From Bursaphelenchus xylophilus (lineage: Eukaryota > Nematoda > Chromadorea > Rhabditida > Aphelenchoididae): a stretch of DNA of 64,000 bases. Within the stretch, counting starts at the first letter, position 1. The number at the start of each line of letters is the position of its first letter. The stretch spans positions 6,138,001 to 6,202,000 of the forward strand of contig CAJFCV020000002.1 of the NCBI GenBank assembly GCA_904066235.2. Direction: 5' to 3'. The translations under genes and the position numbers were made by a program. The notes below the pieces were generated by a model. That model was not told where the DNA came from, did not search any database, and worked only from the letters and a program-made list of their open reading frames with translations. This document shows positions 1-9,496 of the stretch, one piece after another.

Positions 1-504
1 GCACGGTGCATGCACCAACAGCGCAGTGCGGAACCCTTCGATTGCGACCCAAAATGGGGTAAAGCGACCCCATGGTGTTTGTAGTGGCCTGACCTAACTG
101 AATTGCCAAAACCGCCTGCAACAGCTAGTAAAATTATTTTCAGAGGATTTTGGACATTAATCGCGACCTAGCTCACGACTTGGGTCATGAACTAGCTTGT
201 TTCTCCCAAAAAACACGGATTTCAAGATGGATTCATCGCGTTGACCGAACTTTAACGCTTTTGAAGGGACATACCTGAACTAAAAATTCTTTGCGCGACG
301 CGTGCAACTAGCAATGGAAAAAGCTTTCGTCGCAGCGATTGTTTTTGAAAAATAAAATGCACTGTGCAGTTTCCGTTTTCCTTGCGCAGTGCGGCGCACG
401 GCGAAAAATCCAGACACTTTATGAAAATGCTAATAGCTAATACTAGTTCGTCCGGAAAGTCGCTGGACTTATGTAACAACGCCCGAAACCCAAAAATTCT
501 TTCT

Positions 505-690
505 TCCCTTTACCGAAGCGAAAACTTCAAATTTTGTTCAATTATTCACAAAAATTTTTTTCCCTGTCCCGAAGCGAAAACTTTTCAAGTTTTATTCAAA
601 GGTTCCAAACAATTCTTTTTTCTCTTTCCCGAAGCGAAAACTTTTCAAATTTTGTTCAATAATTCACAAAAAACTTTTTTCAAGGTGCAC
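505..690. repeat. About 60-bp tandem repeat, three imperfect copies
   Basis: Three consecutive units share the core CCGAAGCGAAAACTT followed by TCAAATTTTGTTCAA-type sequence and a T-rich tail. The first and third units also share AATTCACAAAAA. Copies start near 512, 568 and 630 and differ by small indels. The array directly precedes the 16-bp array. Confidence 0.8.
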
Positions 691-708
691 TGTTCGAAAA
701 AGAAAATG

Positions 709-804
709 TCAGGTGCACTGTTCGTCAGGTGCACTGTTCGTCAGGTGCACTGTTCGTCAGGTGCACTGTTCGTCAGGTGCACTGTTCGTCAGGTGCACTG
801 TTCG
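709..804. repeat. 16-bp tandem repeat, six perfect copies
   Basis: The unit TCAGGTGCACTGTTCG repeats six times without a mismatch at 709, 725, 741, 757, 773 and 789. A seventh degenerate unit lies at about 681-695. The unit contains the palindrome GTGCAC. There are no spacers, so this is a minisatellite and not a CRISPR array. Confidence 0.95.
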
Positions 805-1264
805 GATCGAATCCTGACACATTTGCATAGTGCGTTTTTGTTTTTTCGCACCCGTCGCAGAAATTCCCCGTTTTTGCACTAGCGACATGCACTTTCGCGC
901 GAGCTCACACCAAATTTTCTCGCGCGACACCCGCGACAAATGTGTCAGGACTTTATGGCGCGACTAATAGAGGCTAGTTTGGTAACCATACTTCTTAAAG
1001 AATACGTTCTTAGCACTTGGTACTATATAGCACGAATTTATTTTTGACAGAAACAAACTTTTTGATTAGTGCTGGGTATCAAGACAACAGCATAAATGAC
1101 TTATGACCTAATATTCACCTCGTGCTAAACAGTACCACCTCGTGCTATATAGTACAAAGTCCAAAATCGTGTTTTTGCGCAGTACTGGTTTTCAAACCAA
1201 CAGTATTAAAATTTTCTGTCTGATCTATACATAATGTTCCTAGCTGCAATCGGCTGACTAAAAC

Positions 1265-1318
1265 GTCCTGGGGACAAAACCGCCCCGGGGACAAAACCGT
1301 CTTGGGGACAAAAACGGG
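1265..1318. repeat. Short tandem repeat, about 18 bp, three copies
   Basis: Three near-identical units with the core GGGGACAAAACCG follow one another. The third copy has one extra A before CGG. Confidence 0.75.
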
Positions 1319-3221
1319 CCCAATCTCTTCGACGGCTTTTGCAGGCCCTGTAGACATCTCCTACAATCTTTTTTTGGCTCTCCACCCGCCATTTACCTCG
1401 AAAGTAAAAATCAGAAAACAGACGCGTCGGGGGTCCATGAGCCAGATTTGTGCATACTTAAAACTTGCCAATCTTCAACAAAGCGAGGAATTTGTTTCGA
1501 TTTTATTTGTTCGAATTGACCTAAATAATGTTGCACTCGGAATGGTTTGAATTTATTGTGAGTAATTTCGTGCTTTTAGATGCGTCCCATTCCTTCATCT
1601 CAATTTGTAGTCTTTGTGGGGAATCCTCTGACCTTCGGTTTTCGACGAAGACCACCAAGTATTACAAGTGCTATTCATTCTACGTGAGGTCCCGGCATCC
1701 TCAGCATGCCATTACGAAGGTAGTCTGGTAGATTTATTTTAATTCTCCGGGCTTGGAATATTATTCTAAATTTTAGAGGTATTAATTCGTCCGATCTATT
1801 CTTTTCTTTATTTTTGTAATTTGGATTTTCGTTTCTTTTGATGTTTGAACTGGTACGTACGATCGAAATCCGAGGTCAACGGACGTCTTTTGTAGTTTTG
1901 GATGGTGGTTTGATGACGGGGTACAAAAAAGAGCATGTTTATTAGTGTTATCTTCGTGGGACAACCTCGAGTTTGTGTTTTTTTTCTTTCCAAGACACTT
2001 TCTTTCCTCTAACGTCCCCTTCCTTGGTTACAGGGAGCTTTCATTTTTGGAGAGTACTCTAAAAGTATGCTGTCTAATGTCACCTACCTCCACTCGTTCT
2101 TATTTACCTGTGGACGTCAGAGAGCCGGCTTAATTTTGAAACTCCCGCCCCTCGGAAATGCTGAGATTTTGGCATAAAAGGAATGGGAAAGGGCCGAGGC
2201 CTTAGTTTTATTCGAAATAAGGTGTGATGAAGATGAATTCCTTGCACGGTGCATATGGGAAAGGAGAGGAAGGGAGAGGGGGGGGGGGCAGGAACGAGAC
2301 GGGGCGGTGTTGAGTTTTGTTGTGTCTGGCTGACTGGCTGAATAGACGAGGTGAGAGAAAAAAACGAAGAAAATGCGGCGAAGACGGAGACTGGAAGGGG
2401 GGGTTGTCTGGGAGAAAGTATGGAGATTGCAGTCCACGGTTTCCCGTCTTTTTGATGGCGCACGGTGCACTCGGCTGCCCTCGGTTAATGAGTCCTATCT
2501 CCTTTTAAACATCGTGTCTTTACTTTTATTTAGCTATTTAGCTATCGATTCACGTAATATTACTCGTTCTTAAGAAGACAAACCTCAGGACTTATTTCCA
2601 TGCTTTAGAATCGGAATGATTTTAGTTGTTTTAGGGTATCTTTAGACCTCAGGGCGATTACTTCCAACAAGATTTTGGTTGTAGCCGAGGCCGGGTTCAG
2701 AGCAGTTTAGATGATGGTTAGTAGCAGAACAAGAGGAGATGCAGAAACCTACGGGGAGCAGCGCTGCGGGGTAGTCCGGACGGGGAGCGGGGGCGAGAGA
2801 GTGTAGACGGGGGTCTGGAGCGCCAACTAAGGATCAGATTGCAGCGGGAGAGAAGGGGCAGGGGAGGCGGGCAGAGAAGAGACGGGCTGCAGACGCTCAC
2901 CGAACCCGTCGTTTCCCCGTTCAGCGGATAAAAAACGACTGGAGTGCTGTTTCGCTGGGTCTGTCCGAATTGAGGGGGGCTTTTTCCACGACAACCGGTG
3001 GGACGGCCAGTTTGTGCAATGTGAAGGGAAGGGGGGGGGGCAGAAGAGGAGACAAGCCTTGGACGGACGGGGCGAAGGACAGAGACGTCAGTGCATTCTT
3101 CTACTGCACCGGCCTCTGACCCCGCCACCACCGCTCCTTGGTCTTCTTCGCCCCATTTTGTAGGGAAAAACGGGGAGAGAGTAGAGTCCAAACCCTCCAT
3201 CCATTCATTCATCCCAGTCCA

Positions 3222-3795
3222 ATGTCTGCCATGTCGACGAAACGCCGGTCCAAGAGGAACGATCTCCGTCTGGCCTTAAGTTTCTCCACTTTCAGTGAGT
3301 TGGTGTTATTATGCTGGATGTCTTTGGCCAGTGATACCTTAAGAAAATGAGTCTACATCTTTACTATATTCCCTTCGGGAATACATGCTCTATATTACAG
3401 CTCCTTCCCATCCGGATTTTTTAAAAGCATATGTTTATCACCACATCTACTACCTATTACTGCGGCTTAACACTTCTGAGGCCAGTCATGATGAAATAGC
3501 TACAGCGAGAATCAGCCTGGCAGCTGAGGTATTGTCATCATGTCTATCCTCGGAGTGGTTAACTAATTATTCTCTGGGTGCTCTGTCCCTCTCCTCTCTC
3601 TTCACACTCTCTCTCATTAAAAGTACACCGTGGAAGGAGGGGGATTAATTCTATGGCCTATTTATAACAAGGCCAGACACCTGCAAAAGAGACCAGATAA
3701 GACGGAAGGTAAATGTGATCTCGCTTTTTTATTACTTTACAGATGAAAAAGGCATTTTAAATAACAAAAGCCATTTCAGATTAATTGTAAAGTAA
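3222..3795 (+). CDS. Small four-exon gene of unknown function (112 aa)
   Basis: Exons 3222-3294, 3401-3528, 3624-3708 and 3743-3795 join in one frame and give 112 residues. Every junction has a usable donor (gtgagt, gtattg, gtaaat) and an AG acceptor (tattacag, attaaaag, tttacag). The N-terminus is basic (MSAMSTKRRSKRNDLR). It is followed by an aromatic/leucine-rich segment (KAYVYHHIYYLLLRL) that may be a short membrane or amphipathic helix. Then come an acidic/alanine stretch and a hydrophobic GGGLILWPIY patch before a charged C-terminus. The third intron is preceded by a strong polypyrimidine run near 3580-3620. I do not recognise the family. Exon joins are inferred only from splice motifs and frame continuity, so the second intron could be retained in some transcripts, giving a longer exon ending at 3648. 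Confidence 0.5.
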
Positions 3796-4535
3796 TTAGA
3801 GAGAGTGCGGACAAGAAGGACTGACAGAAATAGCAGTCAAGTATGGCCACGTAACTGTTTTTATTCGCACTTTTATTTTAGGTCGGAGATACCAACTCTT
3901 ACCATGGCAACTTCCCCTTTTGGAGACCAAAAACGATGGATGAAGCGATGATTATTAATCTATTTTTGCACATGCTTGTATCTGCCATGCCCTTTCTTAA
4001 TGCCATTTTATCCGATTAATCCATCTAAGTAAAGGAAATACGACGGTTTGCATTACTTTACATCGCCAGGAAAATTGGCGGAAGGTCGACAAAGGGTTTA
4101 AAAATTTGCCATAGAAAATATTGTTTAAGAAAATTAAAATAAAATGAATTTGCTTATGGTAAGAATACCTGAGAATGTTGAGAAAACAATCGCGAAAACA
4201 ACATGACGACGATGCGAGGTGAAGAAACACATATTACAGCGCATAAGCACCAAAGTTAGGGCTTAGACTGTTCTGTCGTGACAGCCTATCCCAATTTACT
4301 ACGCGCACTCAAAAGTCCTCACAATTTTCACACCGTGCAAAAGTTTGGGGTTTGGACGTCGCGCCGGCAAATACGGGTTTGTCGCGCGCAAATGCCCACG
4401 TCGCTAGTGTAAACACGGGAAATTACGGCGACAAATGCGAAAGAGCACTGTGGGGGTGAAAATGAAATAAAAATGTACAGTGCGAAATCTGTCAGGACTT
4501 TTGATCGCGGGTATGAAACGGCCATTTAGGATATA
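3796..4535. other. Intergenic, nothing recognised
   Basis: AT-rich sequence between the small gene and the Tc1-like element. I see no splice-supported frame, RNA gene or clear repeat. Confidence 0.5.
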
Positions 4536-6097
4536 CAGTATGCGTCATAATTATAACCGCACTTTAAAAATGAGTGTAACTTTTGTGATTGTGAATAGAA
4601 ATGTGTCATATTTGGCACCAATGTGCATCAGTATACTAGAAATGATTTCTCAAAAAATTATTTTGAAGAGTTTCCGTATTTTAGAAAAAAGCTGCAAAAA
4701 CCAAAATTTTGGTACTTTTCGGTGCGTCAAAATTATAACCGCACTTGCGAATTTTGGCTATTAGTCTAATGAAAACACAGAATATCAATATCTGATGTTT
4801 AGCTACGCTCCCTGAGGCCTCAATAACGCCCATCACGCGACTCGGAACCCTCTTGGCAAATTTTTTTGGCGCATCCTGGCCCATCTTGTGCCTGAATCGG
4901 AAAACGGCAGATTTTCGCGCAGTTAGACCGTTAGGCCCAAGTTGTGAGTAACTTTCTGGTCGCCTCGGAAGCTTTTAACAAATCTAAATGTTATGGCAGA
5001 CAAAAGTATACCACTGCTTCCGGTTGAAAAGAAATAATCCGCCGGGCTTCTAACTCTGCCATCTCTGGGGTTCACTTAAATCAAGATCTGAGCTCCAATA
5101 GTAACGGGATCACCGTGCTGAGGGTCGGAAAACACAGCGACGTCATCACAAGGCATTATGTGACGTTGGGACCCCAGCTGACCCCAGTTTACGGCAACCT
5201 GCGGCCGAAAGTTGCCAAGGATACATTCACAACAGAGGTTGACTAGTGAAAGATCGCTGAAACCGACGTTTGACCGTTGCAGTACAATATTCCTTGTAGA
5301 TTGGGTAGTCGCGTGATAGCTTTGACGGTTTTACATACCAATGGCATGGGATTAAAAACGAATCGCGTTACTTCTTATGCCGTAATTATAGAGGCCGCCG
5401 GCTGATGGTTTGGGGCGCCTTCAAAAAAGCCGGAGGCCTTCCGTTGACGGCCACAGCGACTCAAATGAATAAGCTTAAGTACTACGAAGTCTTAATCGAA
5501 CATCTGGTATCGTACCGGCAACCTGGCTATACTTTTGTTGGAGAATGCCCACGTCCACCATTGCAGGTCGGCATACCAGTTCGTTTAACAGCAAGGCATT
5601 TGCCACCATAGATTCTCTCGTATATTCCTTAGGTTAAAATCCAATAGGAAACTTGTGGGGCCTCCTCCCTCGTTAATTGCATCGCTACAACAAGCGGTAT
5701 TCTACCGTAACTGAACGAAAATCTGCCGTTTTCCGATTCAGGCACAAGATGGGCCAGGATGCGCCAAAAAAATTTGCCAAGAGGGTTCCGAGTCGTGTGA
5801 TGGGCGTTATTGAGGCCTCAGGAAGCGTAGCTAAACATCAGTTATTGATATTCTGTGTTTTCATTAGACTAATAGCCAAAATTCGCGAGTGCGGTTATAA
5901 TTTTGACGCAACGAAAAGTACCAAAATTTTGGTTTTTGCAGCTTTTTTCTAAAATACGGAACGCTTTCGAAATAATTTTTTGGGACGTCATTTCTAGTAC
6001 ACTGATGCACATTGGTGCCAAATATGACACATTTATATTCACAACCGCAAAAGTTACACTCATTTTTAAAGTGCGGTTATAATTATGACGCATACTG
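4536..6097. mobile_element. Degenerate Tc1-like transposon with long IR/DR ends
   Basis: The 1562-bp element is flanked on both sides by TA (4534-4535 and 6098-6099), the Tc1/mariner target-site duplication. Its ends are inverted repeats of about 380 bp (4536-4915 and 5718-6097). Each inverted repeat carries two direct copies of the motif TGCGTCAWAATTATAACCGC: outer 4541-4564 and inner 4723-4746 on the left, inner 5887-5910 and outer 6069-6092 on the right. The spacing is 182 bp on both sides. This is the IR/DR arrangement known from Tc1-like elements such as Sleeping Beauty, where each copy binds transposase. The interior keeps only transposase fragments, so it is probably non-autonomous. 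Confidence 0.9.
5393..5608 (+). pseudogene. Tc1-like transposase fragment
   Basis: A short frame inside the Tc1-like element contains RRLMVWGAF, which matches the conserved V-W-G-x-F core of Tc1 transposases. It is followed by an N-x-x-x-Y-x-x-x-L-x-x-H-L pattern also typical of the family. The DNA-binding domain upstream is not intact. Other interior pieces (for example near 5160-5250) look like frameshifted remains. It cannot encode a full transposase. Confidence 0.75.
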
Positions 6098-6374
6098 TAG
6101 TATTGTGATGCTGCTGATCCTTCATTGTGAAGAATATTGGTTCCTAAATTTCAATTTGCCTATTCCGAACAAACATTAAATTGTTAAAAAAGAACAACGG
6201 AATTTTACATTCCACTTGCCGTATATTCGAAATTGTTTATCACCTTCATACTGCATCACTAACATGAATTTTCATCAAAAATTTTAAGTCTTGCTTTAAA
6301 ATTTTAGTCCATCCCATCAAGTTTCATTTGATTATTTACTAACCTGCCGTGTCTGCAATGGCTCGTTTCCTTAA

Positions 6375-6438
6375 TAGACATGGCTATCTGGCCTGGCCGA
6401 AGAAAATTTGAAACGGGCCGGGCCGAGAGCCATCTCTA
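6375..6438. repeat. Short hAT-like inverted-repeat relic with GGGCC core
   Basis: The arms TAGACATGGCTATCTGGCC and GGCCGAGAGCCATCTCTA are imperfect inverted repeats around a core containing GGGCCGGGCC. The GGGCC-rich core resembles the hAT MITE at 61776-62321, so this is probably a deleted member of a related family. Confidence 0.55.
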
Positions 6439-6664
6439 TTACTCAAGCACAGATAACTGGTAAAGTTATAATACTTTTTGCATTGCACCTGACTTACAAT
6501 TAAGGTGTTACTGTTTCCAATCAACATTCTAAATTGTATTTATCGAATCGCGCTCAAAAGTTCGGAAAAATTAACGACGTCGCGCGCGCAAATTCGGGTT
6601 TTTCGCGTGCAAAGCACATTGCTGGTGTAAAAACGGGAAATTGGCAAATGCGGAAAAATGCACA

Positions 6665-6785
6665 TTGCGGATTGTCCGGAAAATAATTTGGAGTCGTCGC
6701 GCCTCAGAATTGCCCATCAGCGATGTGCGACGGCTAGCCGTGGCTGGGACTTGGAAAATCCAAAAAAATGTGGCTGGACTGAAAA
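6665..6785. repeat. Relic of the CTGTCGGGAAAATAA MITE family
   Basis: The segment GTCCGGAAAATAATTTGGAGTCGTCGCGCCTCAGA... followed by GCGACGGCTAGCCGTGGCTGGG matches the ends and middle of the complete element at 12960-13194 and the copy at 16938-17075. The outer ends are not clear here. Confidence 0.55.
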
Positions 6786-7154
6786 TCCACTAATGAATTT
6801 AAGTAAAACATTCAAATAATCAAGTTATCCGATTTTTTAATTGCGTAATTTTAATGATCTAAACATGGAATTGCGTGGTGTTCAAACATGTTCGTATTAC
6901 CAATGTTTTACAGCTCAGAAAACAATTAATTTTTATTTTGATTTCCCTGAGGCGTCTTCAAGTGTGTCATCAAGTCTTGAGTCATAGTGGGCGAGGATAA
7001 TATTACTACGGGATCATGGGGCCTTTGTTAATATTCTACATATACATGTCATTCTTCCGAATGATGATACATTTTTGAAAACGTAAGCCTCTACTTTCTT
7101 TCTACATATTTTCATGAAAACTACCTATATTGAAAACTTGTGTATAACGAACTC

Positions 7155-7366
7155 TTAACGGCCGGCTGTGGGGCTAAACAGAGTTCCATTAAATTTGAAT
7201 TCCTCAAACTTAGGTGTTGCTTTTCGTATTTTCTTCCAAAGTTTGATGGTCGTATGGTTGTGTATTTTTTCGAGCTCTCGTCGGTCGTATCTTCTGAATC
7301 CGGATCAAGCAAACAATAGGCGGGGGATTACGCGATCATCTTCAGTTCATGTGGATCCGGCTCCAT
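7155..7366 (-). CDS. Small two-exon gene of unknown function (57 aa)
   Basis: On the minus strand, exon 7332-7366 (MEPDPHELKMIA) joins exon 7155-7293 across a 38-nt intron (gtaatc...gattcag), giving 57 residues in one frame ending at a TAA. The second exon is highly charged: YDRRELEKIHNHTT followed by KLWKKIRKATPKFEEF. It reads as a short basic, probably helical protein with no signal peptide or membrane segment. A second minus frame over the same bases is also open for 63 codons but has no start codon, so I prefer the spliced model. Family not recognised. More 5' exons are possible. Confidence 0.45.
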
Positions 7367-8793
7367 AAGCGGAACAAAAAGTTTTGGCCCTAAAAATGTT
7401 TCGATTATGATTCATATTGATCCTTTAAAGGGGTTGTGGCGTTGTTTGCTCGGGTCGGGAAGGTGAAGAGGCAAGGGTTTAAGGGGAACAAACTCAGGTC
7501 GAGAGAAAGAGTGACCACAGCAATCCCCATTCCATTTAATTTCAAACTCTTCGGGAAACGCCTGAGGCGGACAACTTGCCAACATTTGGTCTTTTTCAAT
7601 ATAACGAAAAGAGATGACTATTGGTGGCTATTAATGGGATTGAGAGATGGGCATTTTGGGATAAACAGGTTACCTTATACGCATAATTAGACCGTTACTT
7701 CTTTCCGAATCCCTCGAGGTGTTCGATTACTCTGACGGACTCATTTACTGCAAAGAATGAACCCCTTTTGTAATTCATATTCTCCAAAAAAGTGGAGGTC
7801 TTCTTCTTGCAGGTAACCCCCCCCCCCCCCCCCCCATCTCTACCTTTCTCTCAGATCCTTCCCAATCTGCATAAATTAGGTTTTCTCGGTAGGTCAGCCG
7901 TTTTTTTTGAACGACCTTGAGGATTTCCGGGAGGGGGGAGGTTTGAAACGAGGAATCGAGTTCAGGGCCGGGTCGAGGGAGGCGAGCCCAACGTGTTCTC
8001 GAACTCCCAAGAACCCCTCCCCAGATCCGACTTAACAAACATCCGTCTTTTCAGCCAGCTGCCGGGCCAACTGTTATTTTGGGTCTGATCGGAAAGCTTT
8101 TTATAAATCCCCCGAGGCACGTTTGGGATCACGTCAGCCGTTGTCTCGACTGATCCTTGTTTTTCGTGCTGTCATTAAGACTTGAACGTTATTGAGAGCT
8201 GTTCATTATCCTGGGATGTTCGATTGGGATGGGATGTTGGAAAGACTTAAGGGCCTTACCCCGATATATTCTCTTATCTTTTACTCTTTTGTCCCGTATA
8301 TACGGAAATGAATTATAGAAAAAAAGGGCATGTTGCGACATATTTTGATTCTGAAAACAACGTTTTTGGTTGATATATCGTCTCCTGTCTACAGTCATCT
8401 CACCTTTCCGGAGGCATAAATTGGGGGTGGGGATCCGAGCGGAGTAATTAGCCCATCTTCTTCTCCCTTGATTCAGTCAAGGAATGTATTCAAATTGGTT
8501 TTCGGGATAACTGGAGGCGACGCCGCGGCATCATGTCGAGAGTGCAATTGGCAGGGGTCGAAGCTTTATCTCCTTTTGAAGGTCATCCCGTGTTACGTAA
8601 CAGCAACGTCAAGAAGCAAGAGCTCCTTCGACGCGGCTCCTGAATTGTTTCCGGAGTTGGCTAGTGTTCAAGAGAAAGGTTGGGGGGTTTTTGAGACATA
8701 TTTAGCTTCTGTGGATCCAATTGGAGGTCAGGGCTCATCACAATGCATAATATATAAGTTTATGTTACCCTAATATAGCCGTTTTGTGATAGT
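7367..8793. other. Intergenic with a 19-bp poly-C run
   Basis: No gene that I can support. A run of 19 C lies at 7817-7835. A forward frame around 8468-8773 is open for 101 codons and another ends at 8848, but their joins are ambiguous and they overlap the 3' end of the minus-strand gene at 8794-9052. Confidence 0.4.
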
Positions 8794-9052
8794 TTAGTTG
8801 TTTATTCTCCACCTGACCATTACAAAAAGAACGACAAGCAGTAGGAGTATTACAATGACCGCGGGGCTCTTCCAGGCCCGTGGGTGTTGTCCCCGTCCTC
8901 AAGAGCCCCGATCCATGATTTTTGGAAAGTTGAGTGCGTCGCGATTAAGCGGGGCACTTCTTCAAATTCTTTCCGATACTTGTAAGGGCTGATCCCTTGC
9001 ATTTCACTTTTTGCAGATCTCGTTGTTCCAGTTGAATGATTTGTTTTCTCAT
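8794..9052 (-). CDS. Single-pass membrane microprotein candidate (58 aa)
   Basis: Exon 8980-9052 (MRKQIIQLEQRDLQKVK...) joins exon 8794-8897 through an 82-nt intron (donor gtatcg, acceptor cttgag), giving 58 residues. The N-terminal half is a charged, probably helical segment. Residues about 36-53 (AVIVILLLLVVLFVMV) form an obvious transmembrane helix followed by the short basic tail RWRINN. By the positive-inside rule the tail would be cytosolic, but both ends are basic. AATAAA falls inside the last codons (8801-8806 on the plus strand), matching other genes here whose poly(A) signal overlaps the stop. The same bases are open in another minus frame, so the call rests on frame continuity plus the membrane helix. 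Family unknown. Confidence 0.45.
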
Positions 9053-9496
9053 AAGCAGAAGACTTTAATTGGAAGTTCGGGGGTTCCGGTTTCCAACAGA
9101 TCTTCATGTTTGTATTTGAACTTGTAATATGTTAGCATGTCTTTGTTTTTTTCTAAGTTTGCGAATTATTCAAATTCCATATTTTTGACTGTCAGGACGT
9201 CACTTTACTTGTAAGAAACGCCCCCACGAGTGAATTGAAATCGGATATATTCGAAATAATGGCTGGCTATTCTTTTATGCAAAATGATTCCCAGCTCTCA
9301 TAGATCGCCCATTATTTCAAATGCCTGAGGATATAACGTGTTTCGTTCGTTTAAAACCAGTCCATCCGGGGTCTGACCTTTAATGGACTGGCTGTTTTGT
9401 CGAGTGTTAATCCTTGATAAAGAATTCGCTTCAGGCTCTCTTGTTTTGCGAGGTGAGGAAAGACTTTTTGACCGACGATCACCCTCAGGGCTGATC

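Larger units (their letters stand above)
1..3221. other. Repeat-rich stretch without a confident gene
   Basis: I see no gene I can defend here. It holds three tandem repeat arrays (listed separately), G-rich runs around 2280 and 3030, and several copies of the palindromic core GTGCAC (near 1, 360, 2240 and 2460). A short forward frame at about 1579-1731 contains a C-x2-C pair, a later Cys and many aromatic residues, so it could be an exon of a zinc-binding protein. I could not join it to neighbours in frame. Other open frames here follow the G/C-rich or T-rich composition. Confidence 0.5.
6098..7154. other. Intergenic with two short MITE relics
   Basis: AT-rich DNA. It contains a short inverted-repeat element at 6375-6438 and a relic of the CTGTCGG-type element at about 6665-6785, both listed separately. 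No gene recognised. Confidence 0.5.

Noticed and set aside
709..804. CRISPR-like array
   Set aside because: The repeats are contiguous without spacers and the genome is eukaryotic, so it is a minisatellite.
364..882. 172-codon open frame on the plus strand
   Set aside because: It reads straight through the 60-bp and 16-bp tandem arrays; the open frame is a by-product of the repeats.
2104..2470. Two overlapping minus-strand frames of about 118 codons
   Set aside because: Proline/serine-rich translation follows the G-rich plus strand, and two frames are open at once, so this is a composition effect.
2718..3212. 164-codon minus-strand frame
   Set aside because: Low-complexity Pro/Arg/Ser translation of G-rich DNA without splice or poly(A) context; it also overlaps the upstream side of the better-supported gene at 3222.
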